Of a stretch of DNA of 64,000 bases, positions 43,482 through 53,739 are shown one piece after another; the first letter of the stretch is position 1, and each line of letters starts with the position of its first letter. A program made the translations under genes and the position numbers. Origin of the DNA: Ruegeria atlantica. GTDB taxonomy: Bacteria > Pseudomonadota > Alphaproteobacteria > Rhodobacterales > Rhodobacteraceae. The stretch spans positions 310,001 to 374,000 of the forward strand of contig NZ_WQBE01000002.1 in the NCBI RefSeq assembly GCF_013032005.1, given 5' to 3'. The notes under the pieces were generated by a model. That model did not search any database and had not been told where the DNA came from. It saw only the letters and a program-made list of their open reading frames with translations.

Positions 43482-43916
43482 ATGCCTGAACTGCAAGGCC
43501 AATGCATGTGCGGTGCGGTCACCGTCACCGCCACCCCAGCGAAGGATGCGCTGGGTGCCTGTCATTGCGACCAGTGCCGCCGCTGGACCAGTTCAATGCT
43601 GGTGAGTTTTCAAGCTGAAGAGGGGTATGCCGCCTTGGGACCGGTTAAGACCTTCGCCTCGTCCGATTGGGCCGAACGCGCCTTTTGCGCCGAATGCGGC
43701 TCGGCCCTGTGGTACCGGGTCACCGCGCCCGGCGACATGCACGGACACACAGAAATAGCAGCGGGCCTGTTCGAAGACACGGGCCACGGACTGCAACTGG
43801 AACTTTTTATCGACAAAAAGCCCAAAGGGTATGCGTTCGCAGGTGAGCGCAAGCAAATGACCAAAGCCGAGGTCGAGGCGATGTTTGCCCCCTCGGAAGA
43901 AGGAGACAGCCAATGA
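43482..43916 (+). CDS. GFA family zinc protein (glutathione-dependent formaldehyde-activating-like)
   Basis: A 144-residue zinc protein of the GFA/CENP-V family: CMCG (C8, C10), CHCDQCRRW (C27, C29, C32) and CAECGSALWYR complete the expected zinc-cysteine set. Family members are annotated from glutathione-dependent formaldehyde activation, but the activity is doubtful for most. It overlaps the gltB start by four bases, so it is translated with the glutamate synthase genes. Confidence 0.9.
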   Translation: MPELQGQCMCGAVTVTATPAKDALGACHCDQCRRWTSSMLVSFQAEEGYAALGPVKTFASSDWAERAFCAECGSALWYRVTAPGDMHGHTEIAAGLFEDTGHGLQLELFIDKKPKGYAFAGERKQMTKAEVEAMFAPSEEGDSQ

Positions 43917-46900
43917 CCAAATATGATGCCGATTGGGTACGGGCCGAAGAAGCCAAACGTGAATGGATGGCAAAAAACGGTCTCTATTCCGAGGAAGAAG
44001 AGCATTCTTCCTGTGGCGTGGGTCTTGTTGTATCCGTTGACGGCAAAGCATCACGCAAGGTTGTCGACGCCGGTATTGATGCGCTGAAAGCGATCTGGCA
44101 CCGCGGCGCCGTGGATGCTGATGGCAAGACCGGCGATGGTGCGGGCATCCACGTGCAGATCCCGGTTCGTTTTTTCTATGACCAGATCCGACGCACAGGT
44201 CATGAGCCCAATCTGGACCAGTTGATCGCTGTCGGTCAGGTGTTTCTGCCTCGTACCGATTTCGGCGCGCAGGAACAGTGCCGGACCATCGTAGAAACCG
44301 AAGTTCTGCGCATGGGATATTACATCTACGGCTGGCGGCACGTGCCGGTCGATGTGACCTGCTTGGGTGAAAAGGCCAACGCGACCCGGCCCGAGATCGA
44401 ACAGATCCTGATCTCGAACTCGAAAGGTGTAGATGAAGAGACGTTCGAGCGTGAGTTGTACGTCATCCGTCGCCGTATTGAAAAAGCTGCCGCCGCTTCC
44501 GGGATTTCGGACCTGTATCTGGCGTCGCTGAGCTGCCGCTCGATCATCTATAAAGGCATGATGCTGGCTGAGCAGGTCGCGGTTTTCTACCCCGACCTGA
44601 TGGATGAGCGGTTCGAATCCGCCTTTGCGATCTATCACCAGCGTTATTCGACCAACACCTTCCCGCAATGGTGGTTGGCGCAACCGTTCCGGATGCTGGC
44701 TCATAATGGTGAAATCAACACCCTGAAGGGCAACGTCAACTGGATGAAAAGTCATGAGATCCGCATGGCCAGTGGCACCTTTGGCGACTATGCCGAAGAC
44801 ATCAAGCCGATCATCGCGGGCGGATCGTCAGATTCGGCCGCATTAGACTCGGTTTTTGAGGTTCTGGTGCGCGCGGGCCGCTCGGCCCCGATGGCGAAAA
44901 CCATGCTGGTGCCGGAAAGTTGGTCCAAGCAGGCGGTGGAACTGCCGCAGGCCTGGCGTGACATGTATTCCTACTGCAACTCGGTGATGGAGCCGTGGGA
45001 CGGTCCCGCCGCGCTGGCGATGACCGATGGCCGCTGGGTCTGTGCCGGTCTGGACCGGAACGGGTTGCGCCCGATGCGCTATGTGGTGACGGGCGATGGT
45101 CTGGTGATTGCGGGCTCTGAGGCTGGTATGGTGCCCATTGATGAGGCCACTGTGACCGAAAAAGGCGCGCTGGGTCCGGGGCAGATGCTGGCCGTGGATA
45201 TGAAGAAGGGCAAGCTGTTCCGTGACAAGCAAATCAAGGACAAGCTGGCGCGCGCCCTGCCGTTCGGCGACTGGGTCGGTAAAATCAACGATCTGGACAC
45301 TACGCTGGGCAGTGTAACCGAACAGCCCTTGTTTAGGGGTGAGGAACTGCGCAAGCGTCAGATCGCCGCTGGATATTCGGTCGAAGAACTTGAGCAGATC
45401 CTTGCACCCATGGCCGAGGACGGCAAAGAGGCTTTGGCCTCGATGGGGGATGACACGCCTTCGGCTGTGCTGTCAAAGCAGTACCGTCCGCTGAGTCATT
45501 TCTTCCGGCAGAATTTCAGCCAGGTGACCAACCCGCCCATCGACAGCTTGCGCGAATACCGCGTGATGTCGTTGAAGACGCGGTTCGGGAACCTCAAGAA
45601 CGTGCTGGACGAGGACAGTAGCCAGACCGAGATCATCGTTCTGGAAAGCCCTTTTGTCGGCAACGCTCAGTGGGAAATTCTGGCCGAAAACTTCAACGCG
45701 CCGCTGGCTGAGATCGATTGCAGCTTTGAACCCGGTGAGGGCGCGCTGGACCGCGCTTTGATCCGTATTAGAGCCGAAGCAGAAGAGGCCGTGCGTTCTG
45801 GTGCAGGGCATCTGGTGCTGACCGATCAGTATTCCGGGCCGGACAAAGTGGCGATGCCGATGATCCTGGCCACAAGCGCGGTACACAGCCATCTGACACG
45901 TCAGGGTCTGCGGACCTTCAGCTCGCTCAACGTGCGGTCGGCGGAATGTATCGACCCGCACTATTTTGCCGTGTTGATTGGCTGTGGCGCGACGGTTGTG
46001 AACGCCTACCTGGCCGAGGATTCGCTGGCCGACCGCATTGAACGTGGCCTGCTGGATGGCTCGCTGACGGAAAATGTAGCCCGCTATCGCGAGGCAATTG
46101 ATCAGGGTCTTCTCAAGATCATGGCCAAGATGGGTATCTCGGTTGTCTCCTCTTACCGAGGCGGTCTGAACTTTGAGGCCGTTGGTCTGAGCCGTGCCAT
46201 GGTGGCCGAGTATTTCCCAGGCATGATCAGCCGTATCTCGGGCATCGGTATTCACGGCATCCGCGTCAAAGCCGAAGAAATTCACGCCAAGGGCTGGGAC
46301 AGCGGTCTGGATGTGCTGCCCATCGGTGGTTTCTACAAAGCACGCAAGTCGGGTGAGACTCACGCGTGGGAAGCAACCTCGATGCATATGATGCAGATGG
46401 CCTGTAACCGCGCATCTTATGAGCTGTGGAAGCAATATTCGGCCAAGATGCAGTCGAACCCGCCGATCCATCTGCGCGACCTGATGGATTTCAAACCCAT
46501 GGGCAAACCGGTGCCGATCGAAGAGGTGGAATCGATCACCTCGATCCGCAAACGCTTTGTCACGCCGGGCATGTCGCTGGGTGCACTCAGCCCCGAGGCG
46601 CACAAGACGCTGAACGTGGCGATGAACCGGATCGGTGCGAAATCCGACTCGGGCGAGGGTGGTGAAGATCCGGCCCATTTCGTACCGGAACCCAATGGCG
46701 ACAATCCGTCAGCCAAGATCAAACAGGTGGCGTCGGGCCGGTTCGGTGTGACTGCGGAATACCTGAATCAATGTGAAGAGCTGGAGATCAAGGTCGCCCA
46801 AGGTGCGAAACCAGGTGAGGGTGGTCAGCTGCCGGGCATGAAGGTCACCGACCTGATCGCGCGTTTACGCCATTCGACCAAGGGCGTGACGCTGATCTCG

Positions 46901-48445
46901 CCGCCGCCGCACCACGATATCTACTCGATCGAGGATCTGGCGCAGCTGATCTATGATCTGAAACAGATCAACCCGCGCTGCAAGGTGACGGTGAAACTGG
47001 TGGCGTCTTCGGGCGTTGGCACGATTGCCGCCGGTGTGGCCAAGGCCAAGGCGGATGTGATCCTGATCTCGGGCCACAACGGTGGTACAGGTGCGTCGCC
47101 CGCGACGTCGATCAAATATGCCGGTTTGCCGTGGGAGATGGGCCTGACCGAGGCGCATCAAGTTCTGGCAATGAATAACCTGCGCGATCGTGTCACCCTG
47201 CGGACCGATGGTGGTCTGCGGACTGGTCGCGATATCGTCATGGCCGCGATGATGGGGGCCGAAGAATACGGAATCGGCACTGCCGCCCTGATCGCGATGG
47301 GCTGTATCATGGTGCGTCAGTGCCAGTCGAACACCTGCCCCGTCGGTGTCTGTACGCAGGACGAGGACCTGCGCGCCAAATTCACCGGCAACGCAGACAA
47401 GGTGGTGAACCTGATCACCTTCTATGCGCAGGAAGTACGCGAGCTTCTGGCCAGCCTCGGCGCGCGTTCGATTGATGAGATCATCGGCCGGGCCGACCTA
47501 TTGGCGCAGGTCAGTCGTGGATCGGCGCATCTGGACGATCTCGACCTCAACCCTCTGCTGATCACCGTCGATGGCGCACATGATATCGTCTACAACCGCG
47601 ACAAGGACCGTAACGCGGTGCCGGATACGTTGGACGCTGAAATCGTGCGGGATGCGGCGCGGTTCCTGAAAGACGGTGAAAAAATGCAGCTGTCCTATGC
47701 GGTCCAGAACACGCACCGGACTGTGGGCACCCGCGTCTCGAGCCATATCGTGCAGAACTTTGGCATGCGGAACACGTTCCAGTCCGATCACCTGCACGTC
47801 AAACTGCAGGGCTCGGCCGGTCAGTCGCTGGGGGCGTTTGCAGCACCCGGTCTGAAGCTGGAAGTGTCGGGTGACGCCAATGACTATGTCGGCAAGGGTT
47901 TGTCGGGCGGCACCATCGTCGTGCGCCCACCACAGGTCAGCCCGCTGAAGGCGGATGACAACACCATCATCGGCAACACCGTCCTGTACGGCGCCACCGA
48001 TGGCCACCTGTTTGCCGCAGGTCGCGCGGGCGAGCGATTCGCGGTGCGCAACTCGGGCGCGAAGGTTGTGATCGAGGGCTGCGGTTCGAACGGGTGTGAA
48101 TACATGACCGGCGGAATCGCGGTGATCCTGGGTGATATTGGTGCCAACTTTGGCGCGGGCATGACCGGCGGCATGGCTTATCTGTACGACCCGGAAGGCA
48201 AGGCGCAGGCGCTGATGAATATGGAAACGCTGGTGACCTGTCCGGTGACCGTCGACCATTGGGAAGATCAGCTGAAATCGCTGATCGAAACCCATCAGGC
48301 CGAGACCTTCAGCCGCAAGGCCGCCGACATTCTGCAGCATTGGGATGTTGAAAAGGCCAACTTCTTGCAGGTTTGCCCAAAAGAGATGCTGAACAAGCTC
48401 AGCCACCCTCTGACCACCGAAGCAACGGCTGTTCCGGCTGAATAA
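43913..48445 (+). CDS. gltB: Glutamate synthase large (alpha) subunit
   Basis: A 1510-residue ammonia-channelling synthase that converts glutamine plus 2-oxoglutarate to two glutamates. Residues 1–33 are a propeptide; C34 (SSCGVGLV) is the glutaminase nucleophile. Central and FMN-binding synthase domains follow (SPPPHHDIYSIEDLAQLIYD, SGHNGGTGASP), the 3Fe-4S cysteines lie near 1130 (CQSNTCPVGVC), and the C-terminal glycine-rich beta-helix ends near 1440 (GNTVLYGATDG). Terminator follows. Confidence 0.97.
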   Translation: MTKYDADWVRAEEAKREWMAKNGLYSEEEEHSSCGVGLVVSVDGKASRKVVDAGIDALKAIWHRGAVDADGKTGDGAGIHVQIPVRFFYDQIRRTGHEPNLDQLIAVGQVFLPRTDFGAQEQCRTIVETEVLRMGYYIYGWRHVPVDVTCLGEKANATRPEIEQILISNSKGVDEETFERELYVIRRRIEKAAAASGISDLYLASLSCRSIIYKGMMLAEQVAVFYPDLMDERFESAFAIYHQRYSTNTFPQWWLAQPFRMLAHNGEINTLKGNVNWMKSHEIRMASGTFGDYAEDIKPIIAGGSSDSAALDSVFEVLVRAGRSAPMAKTMLVPESWSKQAVELPQAWRDMYSYCNSVMEPWDGPAALAMTDGRWVCAGLDRNGLRPMRYVVTGDGLVIAGSEAGMVPIDEATVTEKGALGPGQMLAVDMKKGKLFRDKQIKDKLARALPFGDWVGKINDLDTTLGSVTEQPLFRGEELRKRQIAAGYSVEELEQILAPMAEDGKEALASMGDDTPSAVLSKQYRPLSHFFRQNFSQVTNPPIDSLREYRVMSLKTRFGNLKNVLDEDSSQTEIIVLESPFVGNAQWEILAENFNAPLAEIDCSFEPGEGALDRALIRIRAEAEEAVRSGAGHLVLTDQYSGPDKVAMPMILATSAVHSHLTRQGLRTFSSLNVRSAECIDPHYFAVLIGCGATVVNAYLAEDSLADRIERGLLDGSLTENVARYREAIDQGLLKIMAKMGISVVSSYRGGLNFEAVGLSRAMVAEYFPGMISRISGIGIHGIRVKAEEIHAKGWDSGLDVLPIGGFYKARKSGETHAWEATSMHMMQMACNRASYELWKQYSAKMQSNPPIHLRDLMDFKPMGKPVPIEEVESITSIRKRFVTPGMSLGALSPEAHKTLNVAMNRIGAKSDSGEGGEDPAHFVPEPNGDNPSAKIKQVASGRFGVTAEYLNQCEELEIKVAQGAKPGEGGQLPGMKVTDLIARLRHSTKGVTLISPPPHHDIYSIEDLAQLIYDLKQINPRCKVTVKLVASSGVGTIAAGVAKAKADVILISGHNGGTGASPATSIKYAGLPWEMGLTEAHQVLAMNNLRDRVTLRTDGGLRTGRDIVMAAMMGAEEYGIGTAALIAMGCIMVRQCQSNTCPVGVCTQDEDLRAKFTGNADKVVNLITFYAQEVRELLASLGARSIDEIIGRADLLAQVSRGSAHLDDLDLNPLLITVDGAHDIVYNRDKDRNAVPDTLDAEIVRDAARFLKDGEKMQLSYAVQNTHRTVGTRVSSHIVQNFGMRNTFQSDHLHVKLQGSAGQSLGAFAAPGLKLEVSGDANDYVGKGLSGGTIVVRPPQVSPLKADDNTIIGNTVLYGATDGHLFAAGRAGERFAVRNSGAKVVIEGCGSNGCEYMTGGIAVILGDIGANFGAGMTGGMAYLYDPEGKAQALMNMETLVTCPVTVDHWEDQLKSLIETHQAETFSRKAADILQHWDVEKANFLQVCPKEMLNKLSHPLTTEATAVPAE

Positions 48446-48468
48446 CGGGTTGCAACAGACTAGTCTCA

Positions 48469-48502
48469 AACCCGCGCGCCAATTGGCTGCGCGGGTTTTC
48501 TT
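48469..48502 (+). terminator. Intrinsic terminator of the gltD–gltB operon
   Basis: Perfect nine-pair stem AACCCGCGC (48469–48477) / GCGCGGGTT (48489–48497) followed by TTCTT. Confidence 0.85.
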
Positions 48503-48561
48503 AAATCCTTATACCGACAACACCCGTTTCAAACGCGCGCCCAACGTCGTATAGCTGTGAC

Positions 48562-49296
48562 ATGGCAAAAGCAGCAGTCCGCAAAAAAAGCGGTAAGAAA
48601 AAAAAGGCATCCAAAGCCAAAACCCCACTGATGCAACGGCTTCGCCGATGGGTCAGTCGTGGCTTGTTGGCGGCCGTTGTGTTGGTCGTTGCATTGGTCG
48701 CTTTGTATTCGGTGGTAAACCCGCCCGTGACCCACACGATCTGGTCGGAATGGCGTAGGCTGGGCAAGGTCGAGCGTGATTGGGTCCCGATCGACGAAAT
48801 CTCGCCCGTCATGGCCCGCGCGGTTGTCGCGGCCGAGGATGCGAATTTCTGCCAACACTGGGGCTTTGACGTGGAGGCAATTCGCGATGCGCTGGAAGAT
48901 GGCGGATCACGTGGGGCGTCGACAATTACCCAGCAGGTGGTGAAGAACGTGTTCTTGTGGCAGGGCCGCAGCTGGGTACGCAAAGCGCTGGAAACTTCGA
49001 TCACGCCGGTTGTCGAAATCTTCTGGAGCAAACAGCGTATTCTCGAGGTCTATCTGAACGTCGCTGAAACCGGACAGGGCGTATTTGGGGTCGAAGCGGC
49101 GGCCCAAAGCAATTTCAACGTATCCGCTGCCCGGCTGAGTCCGGTTCAGGCGGCCCGGATCGCGGCGATTTTGCCCTCACCCCGCAATCGCTCAGTCACT
49201 GATCCGTCAGTGCGGACGCGCAGACGGGCCGCGTCGATCCTGGATGGAGCGGCCACCATCCGCGCAGATGGTCGCGCGGATTGTTTCGAGGATTGA
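48562..49296 (+). CDS. mtgA: Monofunctional peptidoglycan glycosyltransferase
   Basis: A 244-residue GT51 enzyme that polymerises lipid II. A Lys-rich cytoplasmic start (KKSGKKKKASKAK), one membrane helix (about 35–55), then the catalytic domain with AAEDANFCQHWGFD (catalytic Glu), GGSRGASTITQQVVKN, KALETSITPVVEIFWSKQRILE (split by the substrate groove) and YLNVAETGQGVFGVEAAA. No transpeptidase domain, hence monofunctional. Confidence 0.95.
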   Translation: MAKAAVRKKSGKKKKASKAKTPLMQRLRRWVSRGLLAAVVLVVALVALYSVVNPPVTHTIWSEWRRLGKVERDWVPIDEISPVMARAVVAAEDANFCQHWGFDVEAIRDALEDGGSRGASTITQQVVKNVFLWQGRSWVRKALETSITPVVEIFWSKQRILEVYLNVAETGQGVFGVEAAAQSNFNVSAARLSPVQAARIAAILPSPRNRSVTDPSVRTRRRAASILDGAATIRADGRADCFED

Positions 49297-49354
49297 AACT
49301 CAACACCCCTCAAGGCTAAAGCTGGGGGGTATACACTGGTTCGATTGGAAGCTC

Positions 49355-50020
49355 ATGGCGCGTTTGTTTCACGTTCCCCTGTCCCCTTATTGCCGCAAGG
49401 TTCGTCTGTCTTTGGCGGAAAAGAAGATCGAGGTTGAGCTGGTCGAAGAGAAATACTGGGAGAAAGACCCGGATTTCCTGCGCCGCAACCCTGCCGGAAA
49501 GGTGCCGGTGTTACGGTTGGACGGGCAGGTGATGGCGGAAAGCGCGGCGATTTGTGAATATATCGAGGAAACGCGTCCGGAGCCTGCGTTGATGCCGAAA
49601 ACACCCGAAAGCCGGTACGAAGTGCGGCGTCTGGTGGGATGGTTCGATGATAAGTTCCACCACGAGGTGACCTCGAAACTGCTTTATGAACGGGTGAACA
49701 AGAAAGTCACCGGTGAAGGCTATCCGGACAGCAAGAACGTCAAGGAAGGCGCGCGGGCAATCAAATATCATCTGGACTACATGGCCTGGCTTTTGGATCA
49801 CCGCCGTTGGCTGGCGGGGGATCAGATGACATTGGCCGATTTTGCCGCTGCTGCGCATTTGTCAGCGCTGGATTATATCTCGGACGTGGACTGGAATAGA
49901 TCGCAAGCGGTGAAAGACTGGTATGCCAAGATCAAGTCACGCCCCGCGTTTCGGTCGATTCTTGCGGATCAGGTGCCTGGATTCCGACCCCCTGCGCATT
50001 ACGCCGATCTGGATTTCTGA
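49355..50020 (+). CDS. Glutathione S-transferase family protein
   Basis: A 221-residue GST with thioredoxin-like N-terminal domain (LFHVPLSPYCRKVRLSLAEK; catalytic-site S/Y and C) and helical C-terminal domain (RRWLAGDQMTLADFAAAAHL). VPVLRLDG carries the cis-Pro and AESAAICEYIEE the glutathione-contact ES. ATG 49355 suits the fold; the frame open to 49244 is rejected. Substrate unknown. Confidence 0.9.
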   Translation: MARLFHVPLSPYCRKVRLSLAEKKIEVELVEEKYWEKDPDFLRRNPAGKVPVLRLDGQVMAESAAICEYIEETRPEPALMPKTPESRYEVRRLVGWFDDKFHHEVTSKLLYERVNKKVTGEGYPDSKNVKEGARAIKYHLDYMAWLLDHRRWLAGDQMTLADFAAAAHLSALDYISDVDWNRSQAVKDWYAKIKSRPAFRSILADQVPGFRPPAHYADLDF

Positions 50021-50094
50021 TAGGGTAGAACAAGGGCTGTCTGCCCCTTTTTGGCCCTATAGGCCAATTCACCCCCAAGGATATTTTTAGCCAG

Positions 50095-51132
50095 ATGAAG
50101 AGCGGATCGGATCTAAAGGAAAAGTTGGTGGCGCAGGCACTGAGCGAGGGCTTTGTGTCTTGCCGGATCTGTCGACCCTGGGATGTACCGCAGGTGCCGT
50201 CACGGCTGGAGGCATTTCTTCAGGCTGAGTATCATGGGCAGATGGGATGGATGGCTGAGCGTACCCATTGGCGGGGTGATCCGGCGGCCCTGTGGCCCGA
50301 GGCGCGGTCGGTGATCATGCTGGCTGAAAGCTATGCGCCCGAGCATGATCCAACGGACGTATTCGATTACCCGGACAGGGCAGCGATTTCTGTTTATGCG
50401 CAGAACAAGGATTATCATGATCTGGTCAAAAAACGGCTGAAGCGGCTGGCGCGCTGGCTGATTGCCGAAAGCGGCGGAGAAGTTAAGGTCTTTGTTGATA
50501 CCGCGCCTGTTCCAGAGAAGGCGTTAGGCCATGCCGCAGGGCTGGGTTGGCAGGGGAAACATACCAACCTTGTCAGCCGAGATTGGGGAAATTGGGCCTT
50601 TATAGGCTCTGTTTTCACGACATTGGACTTGCCGGTCGACGTGGCCGAAACAGATCATTGTGGAAAATGCCGGGCTTGTTTGGATTCATGTCCAACGGAT
50701 GCGTTTCCGGCCCCGTATCAGTTGGATGCGCGGCGCTGCATTTCGTATCTGACAATCGAACATAAAGGTCCGATTGAGGAAGACCTGCGCGGCAAGCTGG
50801 GCAATCGGATTTACGGGTGCGACGATTGTCTGGCGGCCTGTCCGTGGAACAAATTCGCCGTTGCGGCCAGCGATGTCCGGTACGCCGCACGGGACGATCT
50901 GAAAGCGCCACCCCTGGCTGAGTTGGCGGTATTGGACGATGCCGCGTTTCGGGCGAAGTTTTCCGGGTCGCCCATCAAACGGATCGGGCGCGATCGGTTT
51001 GTGCGTAATGTTCTGTATGCTATCGGCAATTCGGGAATGGCTTCGTTGCGACCGGTGGCGCAAGGATTGGTGGAAGATCCAGACCCAACGGTGGCGGATG
51101 CCGCGCGCTGGGCGGTCGAACAACTGGCGTAA
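50095..51132 (+). CDS. queG: Epoxyqueuosine reductase
   Basis: A 345-residue cobalamin- and iron–sulfur-dependent enzyme that makes queuosine from epoxyqueuosine in tRNA. An N-terminal cobalamin-binding domain ([43 protein letters not shown] split) precedes two 4Fe-4S motifs: [12 protein letters not shown] and [12 protein letters not shown]-terminal HEAT-like helices ([23 protein letters not shown]). The start is ATG 50095; its ribosome site (AAGGA) is rather far away. Confidence 0.95.
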   Translation: MKSGSDLKEKLVAQALSEGFVSCRICRPWDVPQVPSRLEAFLQAEYHGQMGWMAERTHWRGDPAALWPEARSVIMLAESYAPEHDPTDVFDYPDRAAISVYAQNKDYHDLVKKRLKRLARWLIAESGGEVKVFVDTAPVPEKALGHAAGLGWQGKHTNLVSRDWGNWAFIGSVFTTLDLPVDVAETDHCGKCRACLDSCPTDAFPAPYQLDARRCISYLTIEHKGPIEEDLRGKLGNRIYGCDDCLAACPWNKFAVAASDVRYAARDDLKAPPLAELAVLDDAAFRAKFSGSPIKRIGRDRFVRNVLYAIGNSGMASLRPVAQGLVEDPDPTVADAARWAVEQLA

Positions 51133-51204
51133 GTGCCGCAAACAGGCTGGACGTGTCGGTCCAAACCGCTACACCCATCAGCAGCGAACAGGAAGGAGAA
51201 CCCG

Positions 51205-53208
51205 ATGGCGCTGGCTTTGGGGGTGGATACGGGTGGAACTTACACCGACGCGGTGCTGATCCGGGATGAGCGAGAGGTGATCGCCTCGGCCAAGTCCCTG
51301 ACCACGCGAGCTGATCTGGCGATCGGTGTGGGTAAGGCTATTCAGGCGGTTCTGGATGCGGCGCAGGTGGCGCCGGGGCAGATTTCCATGGCGTCCTTGT
51401 CGACCACACTGGCCACGAATGCGCTGGTTGAGGGGCAGGGTGGACGGGTTGCGTTAATCTATATCGGTTTCAAGGATGGCGATCTGGATAAGCACGGATT
51501 GCGGGATGCGCTGAAGGGCGATCCGGCGCTGGTAATTTCCGGGGGTCACACCCATGCCGGGGGAGAGACCACGCCGTTGGATGTGACCGCGTTGGTAGCA
51601 TTTTTAGACTCTCATAAAGGTATATCTGGCTTTGCGGTGGCCTCGCAATTCGCCACCCGCAACCCCGCACATGAGCTGGAGGCCGCACGGATCATCACCG
51701 ACAGGACCGGCGCACCGGTGACATGCTCACATCATCTGTCAGCCAAATTGAACGGCCCGAAACGGGCGGTGACGGCGGTATTGAACGCCCGTTTGATCGG
51801 GATGATCGACCGTTTGATCGGGCGCGCACAGGATCGGTTGCTGGAACTGGGCATCACCGCGCCGATGATGGTTGTGCGTGGAGATGGTGCGTTGATGAGT
51901 GCCGAACAGGCAAGGGAACGCCCGATTGAGACCATCCTCAGCGGACCTGCTGCGTCTATCGTCGGAGCCAGTTGGCTGACCGGGGCACAGAATGCGCTGG
52001 TGTCGGATATCGGTGGAACGACCACGGATGTGGCCCTGATCCGCGATGGCAAACCTGCAATTGACCCAGCGGGCGCGCAGGTCGGCGGTTTCCGCACCAT
52101 GGTTGAAGCCGTGGCGATGCGTACCCATGGTCTGGGTGGTGACAGTCAGATGCATGTGGTGACCGAAGGTTTGGGTGGCGGTGTGTTTTTGGGGCCGCGA
52201 CGGGTTTTGCCGGTTTCCCTGATTGCATCTGAGGCACCAGATGTTGTCCACGCGGTATTGGATATGCAATTGCGGTCCACAACGGTGGGCGAACATGATA
52301 CCCGGTTTGCCCGCCAGGTCCCAGGCATCCACGCCGAAGGCCTGGGCGCGCGGGAAGAGGCGTTGATGGAGCGGTTGGGCAATAATGTCATGCCGCTGAG
52401 TGACCTGTTGCGCACCCGGATGGAAAACGGTGCCCTGATGCGCCTGGTGGATCGCGGGATCGTTCAGGTCTCTGGCGTGACGCCTTCGGATGCCAGCCAT
52501 ATGTTGGGCCGGCTGGATGCGTGGGATGCGGATGCGGCGCGTAAAGCGTTGGAGATTGTCGCGCGCAAACGTGTGGGAACCGGCGACATGTTGGCCGCAT
52601 CCCCGGAAAAGCTGGCGCAGATGATCGTGGACCAGTTGACCGAACAGACTGCGTTGACCTTGTTAGAGAGTGCTTTTGCTGAAGAGGCCGATGACTTTGG
52701 CGTGCCTTCTGCCGATCTTGCCCGTCACGTTCTGACGCAAAAAGGGCTGGCGCGCCATCGTGGACTTTTGGCGCTGGATACAGCGTTGAATGTGGATGTG
52801 GTGGGTCTTGGGGCCTCGGCCCCCAGCTATTACCCAGCGGTTGGGGAACGACTGCACGCCCGCATGATCCTGCCTGAACACGCGGGCGTGGCCAACGCCA
52901 TCGGTGCTGTGGTCGGACGGCTGACCCTGCGCCGGTCCGGCACGGTGACATCCCCGTCCGAGGGGCGGTTCAGGGTACATCTTGAGGACGGTCCACAGGA
53001 TTTCACCGAGTCCGACAAGGCGCTGGACATGCTTGAATCGGTGCTGCGGGACGAGGCAGAGGGCGCTGTGCGTCAGGCCGGGGCTGCGGATATACGGGTC
53101 GTGGTTGACCGGGACATCCGCACTGCCCGTATCGAAGCGCAGGAGGTATTCGTCGAGGCTATGGTCACCGTTGAGGCCAGTGGCAGGCCCCGCGTTGCGT
53201 CGGAATAG
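51205..53208 (+). CDS. Hydantoinase/oxoprolinase family protein (HyuA-like), stand-alone
   Basis: A 667-residue protein with the two family halves: N-terminal ASKHA-type GVDTGGTYTDAV and central SDIGGTTTDVALI, then an RDxx-rich C-terminal region ending in PRVASE. Relatives are ATP-dependent N-methylhydantoinase, 5-oxoprolinase and acetone carboxylase subunits, usually paired with a HyuB subunit; no hyuB lies here. GGAAGGAG precedes ATG 51205, so the longer frame from 51133 is rejected. Confidence 0.85.
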   Translation: MALALGVDTGGTYTDAVLIRDEREVIASAKSLTTRADLAIGVGKAIQAVLDAAQVAPGQISMASLSTTLATNALVEGQGGRVALIYIGFKDGDLDKHGLRDALKGDPALVISGGHTHAGGETTPLDVTALVAFLDSHKGISGFAVASQFATRNPAHELEAARIITDRTGAPVTCSHHLSAKLNGPKRAVTAVLNARLIGMIDRLIGRAQDRLLELGITAPMMVVRGDGALMSAEQARERPIETILSGPAASIVGASWLTGAQNALVSDIGGTTTDVALIRDGKPAIDPAGAQVGGFRTMVEAVAMRTHGLGGDSQMHVVTEGLGGGVFLGPRRVLPVSLIASEAPDVVHAVLDMQLRSTTVGEHDTRFARQVPGIHAEGLGAREEALMERLGNNVMPLSDLLRTRMENGALMRLVDRGIVQVSGVTPSDASHMLGRLDAWDADAARKALEIVARKRVGTGDMLAASPEKLAQMIVDQLTEQTALTLLESAFAEEADDFGVPSADLARHVLTQKGLARHRGLLALDTALNVDVVGLGASAPSYYPAVGERLHARMILPEHAGVANAIGAVVGRLTLRRSGTVTSPSEGRFRVHLEDGPQDFTESDKALDMLESVLRDEAEGAVRQAGAADIRVVVDRDIRTARIEAQEVFVEAMVTVEASGRPRVASE

Positions 53209-53229
53209 CCCCGCAGGGGGCTACCCGTA

Positions 53230-53739
53230 TTATTCAGCCGCGTCGCGTTTGGGCAGAACCCACCCCGCGCGCGGGAAGTGGCAAGTGTAACCGTTTGGGA
53301 TACGTTCCAGGTAATCCTGATGTTCGGGCTCGGCGTCCCAGAAATCACTGACGGTCTCGACCTCGGTCACCACTTTGCCGGGCCACAGACCGCTGGCATT
53401 CACATCGGCGATCGTATCCAGCGCCACTTGTTTTTGCTCGTCATCGACAAAATAGATGGCCGAGCGATAGCTCATCCCGCGATCATTGCCCTGACGGTTC
53501 GGCGTGGTCGGGTCGTGGATCTGAAAGAAAAACTCCAGCAATTCGCGATAGGTTATCTTGGCTGGATCGAAAAAGATCTCAATCCCTTCGGCATGGGTGC
53601 CGTGATTGCGATAGGTGGCATTGGGCACGTCACCGCCAGTATAGCCAACGCGCGTGCGCGACACGCCCGGCAATTTGCGGATCAAGTCTTGCATGCCCCA
53701 GAAACAGCCCCCGGCAAGAACGGCGCGTTGTTCGGTCAT
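53230..53739 (-). CDS. msrA: Peptide-methionine (S)-S-oxide reductase
   Basis: A 169-residue MsrA. The catalytic cysteine is C12 in [25 protein letters not shown] and the [13 protein letters not shown] loop are conserved. It lies downstream of msrB, overlapping its stop by four bases, so both stereoisomers of methionine sulfoxide can be repaired from one transcript. No signal peptide, thus cytosolic. Confidence 0.96.
   Translation of the reverse strand: MTEQRAVLAGGCFWGMQDLIRKLPGVSRTRVGYTGGDVPNATYRNHGTHAEGIEIFFDPAKITYRELLEFFFQIHDPTTPNRQGNDRGMSYRSAIYFVDDEQKQVALDTIADVNASGLWPGKVVTEVETVSDFWDAEPEHQDYLERIPNGYTCHFPRAGWVLPKRDAAE

Noticed and set aside
45473..46678. Long minus-strand frame inside gltB
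   Set aside because: Antisense shadow of gltB.
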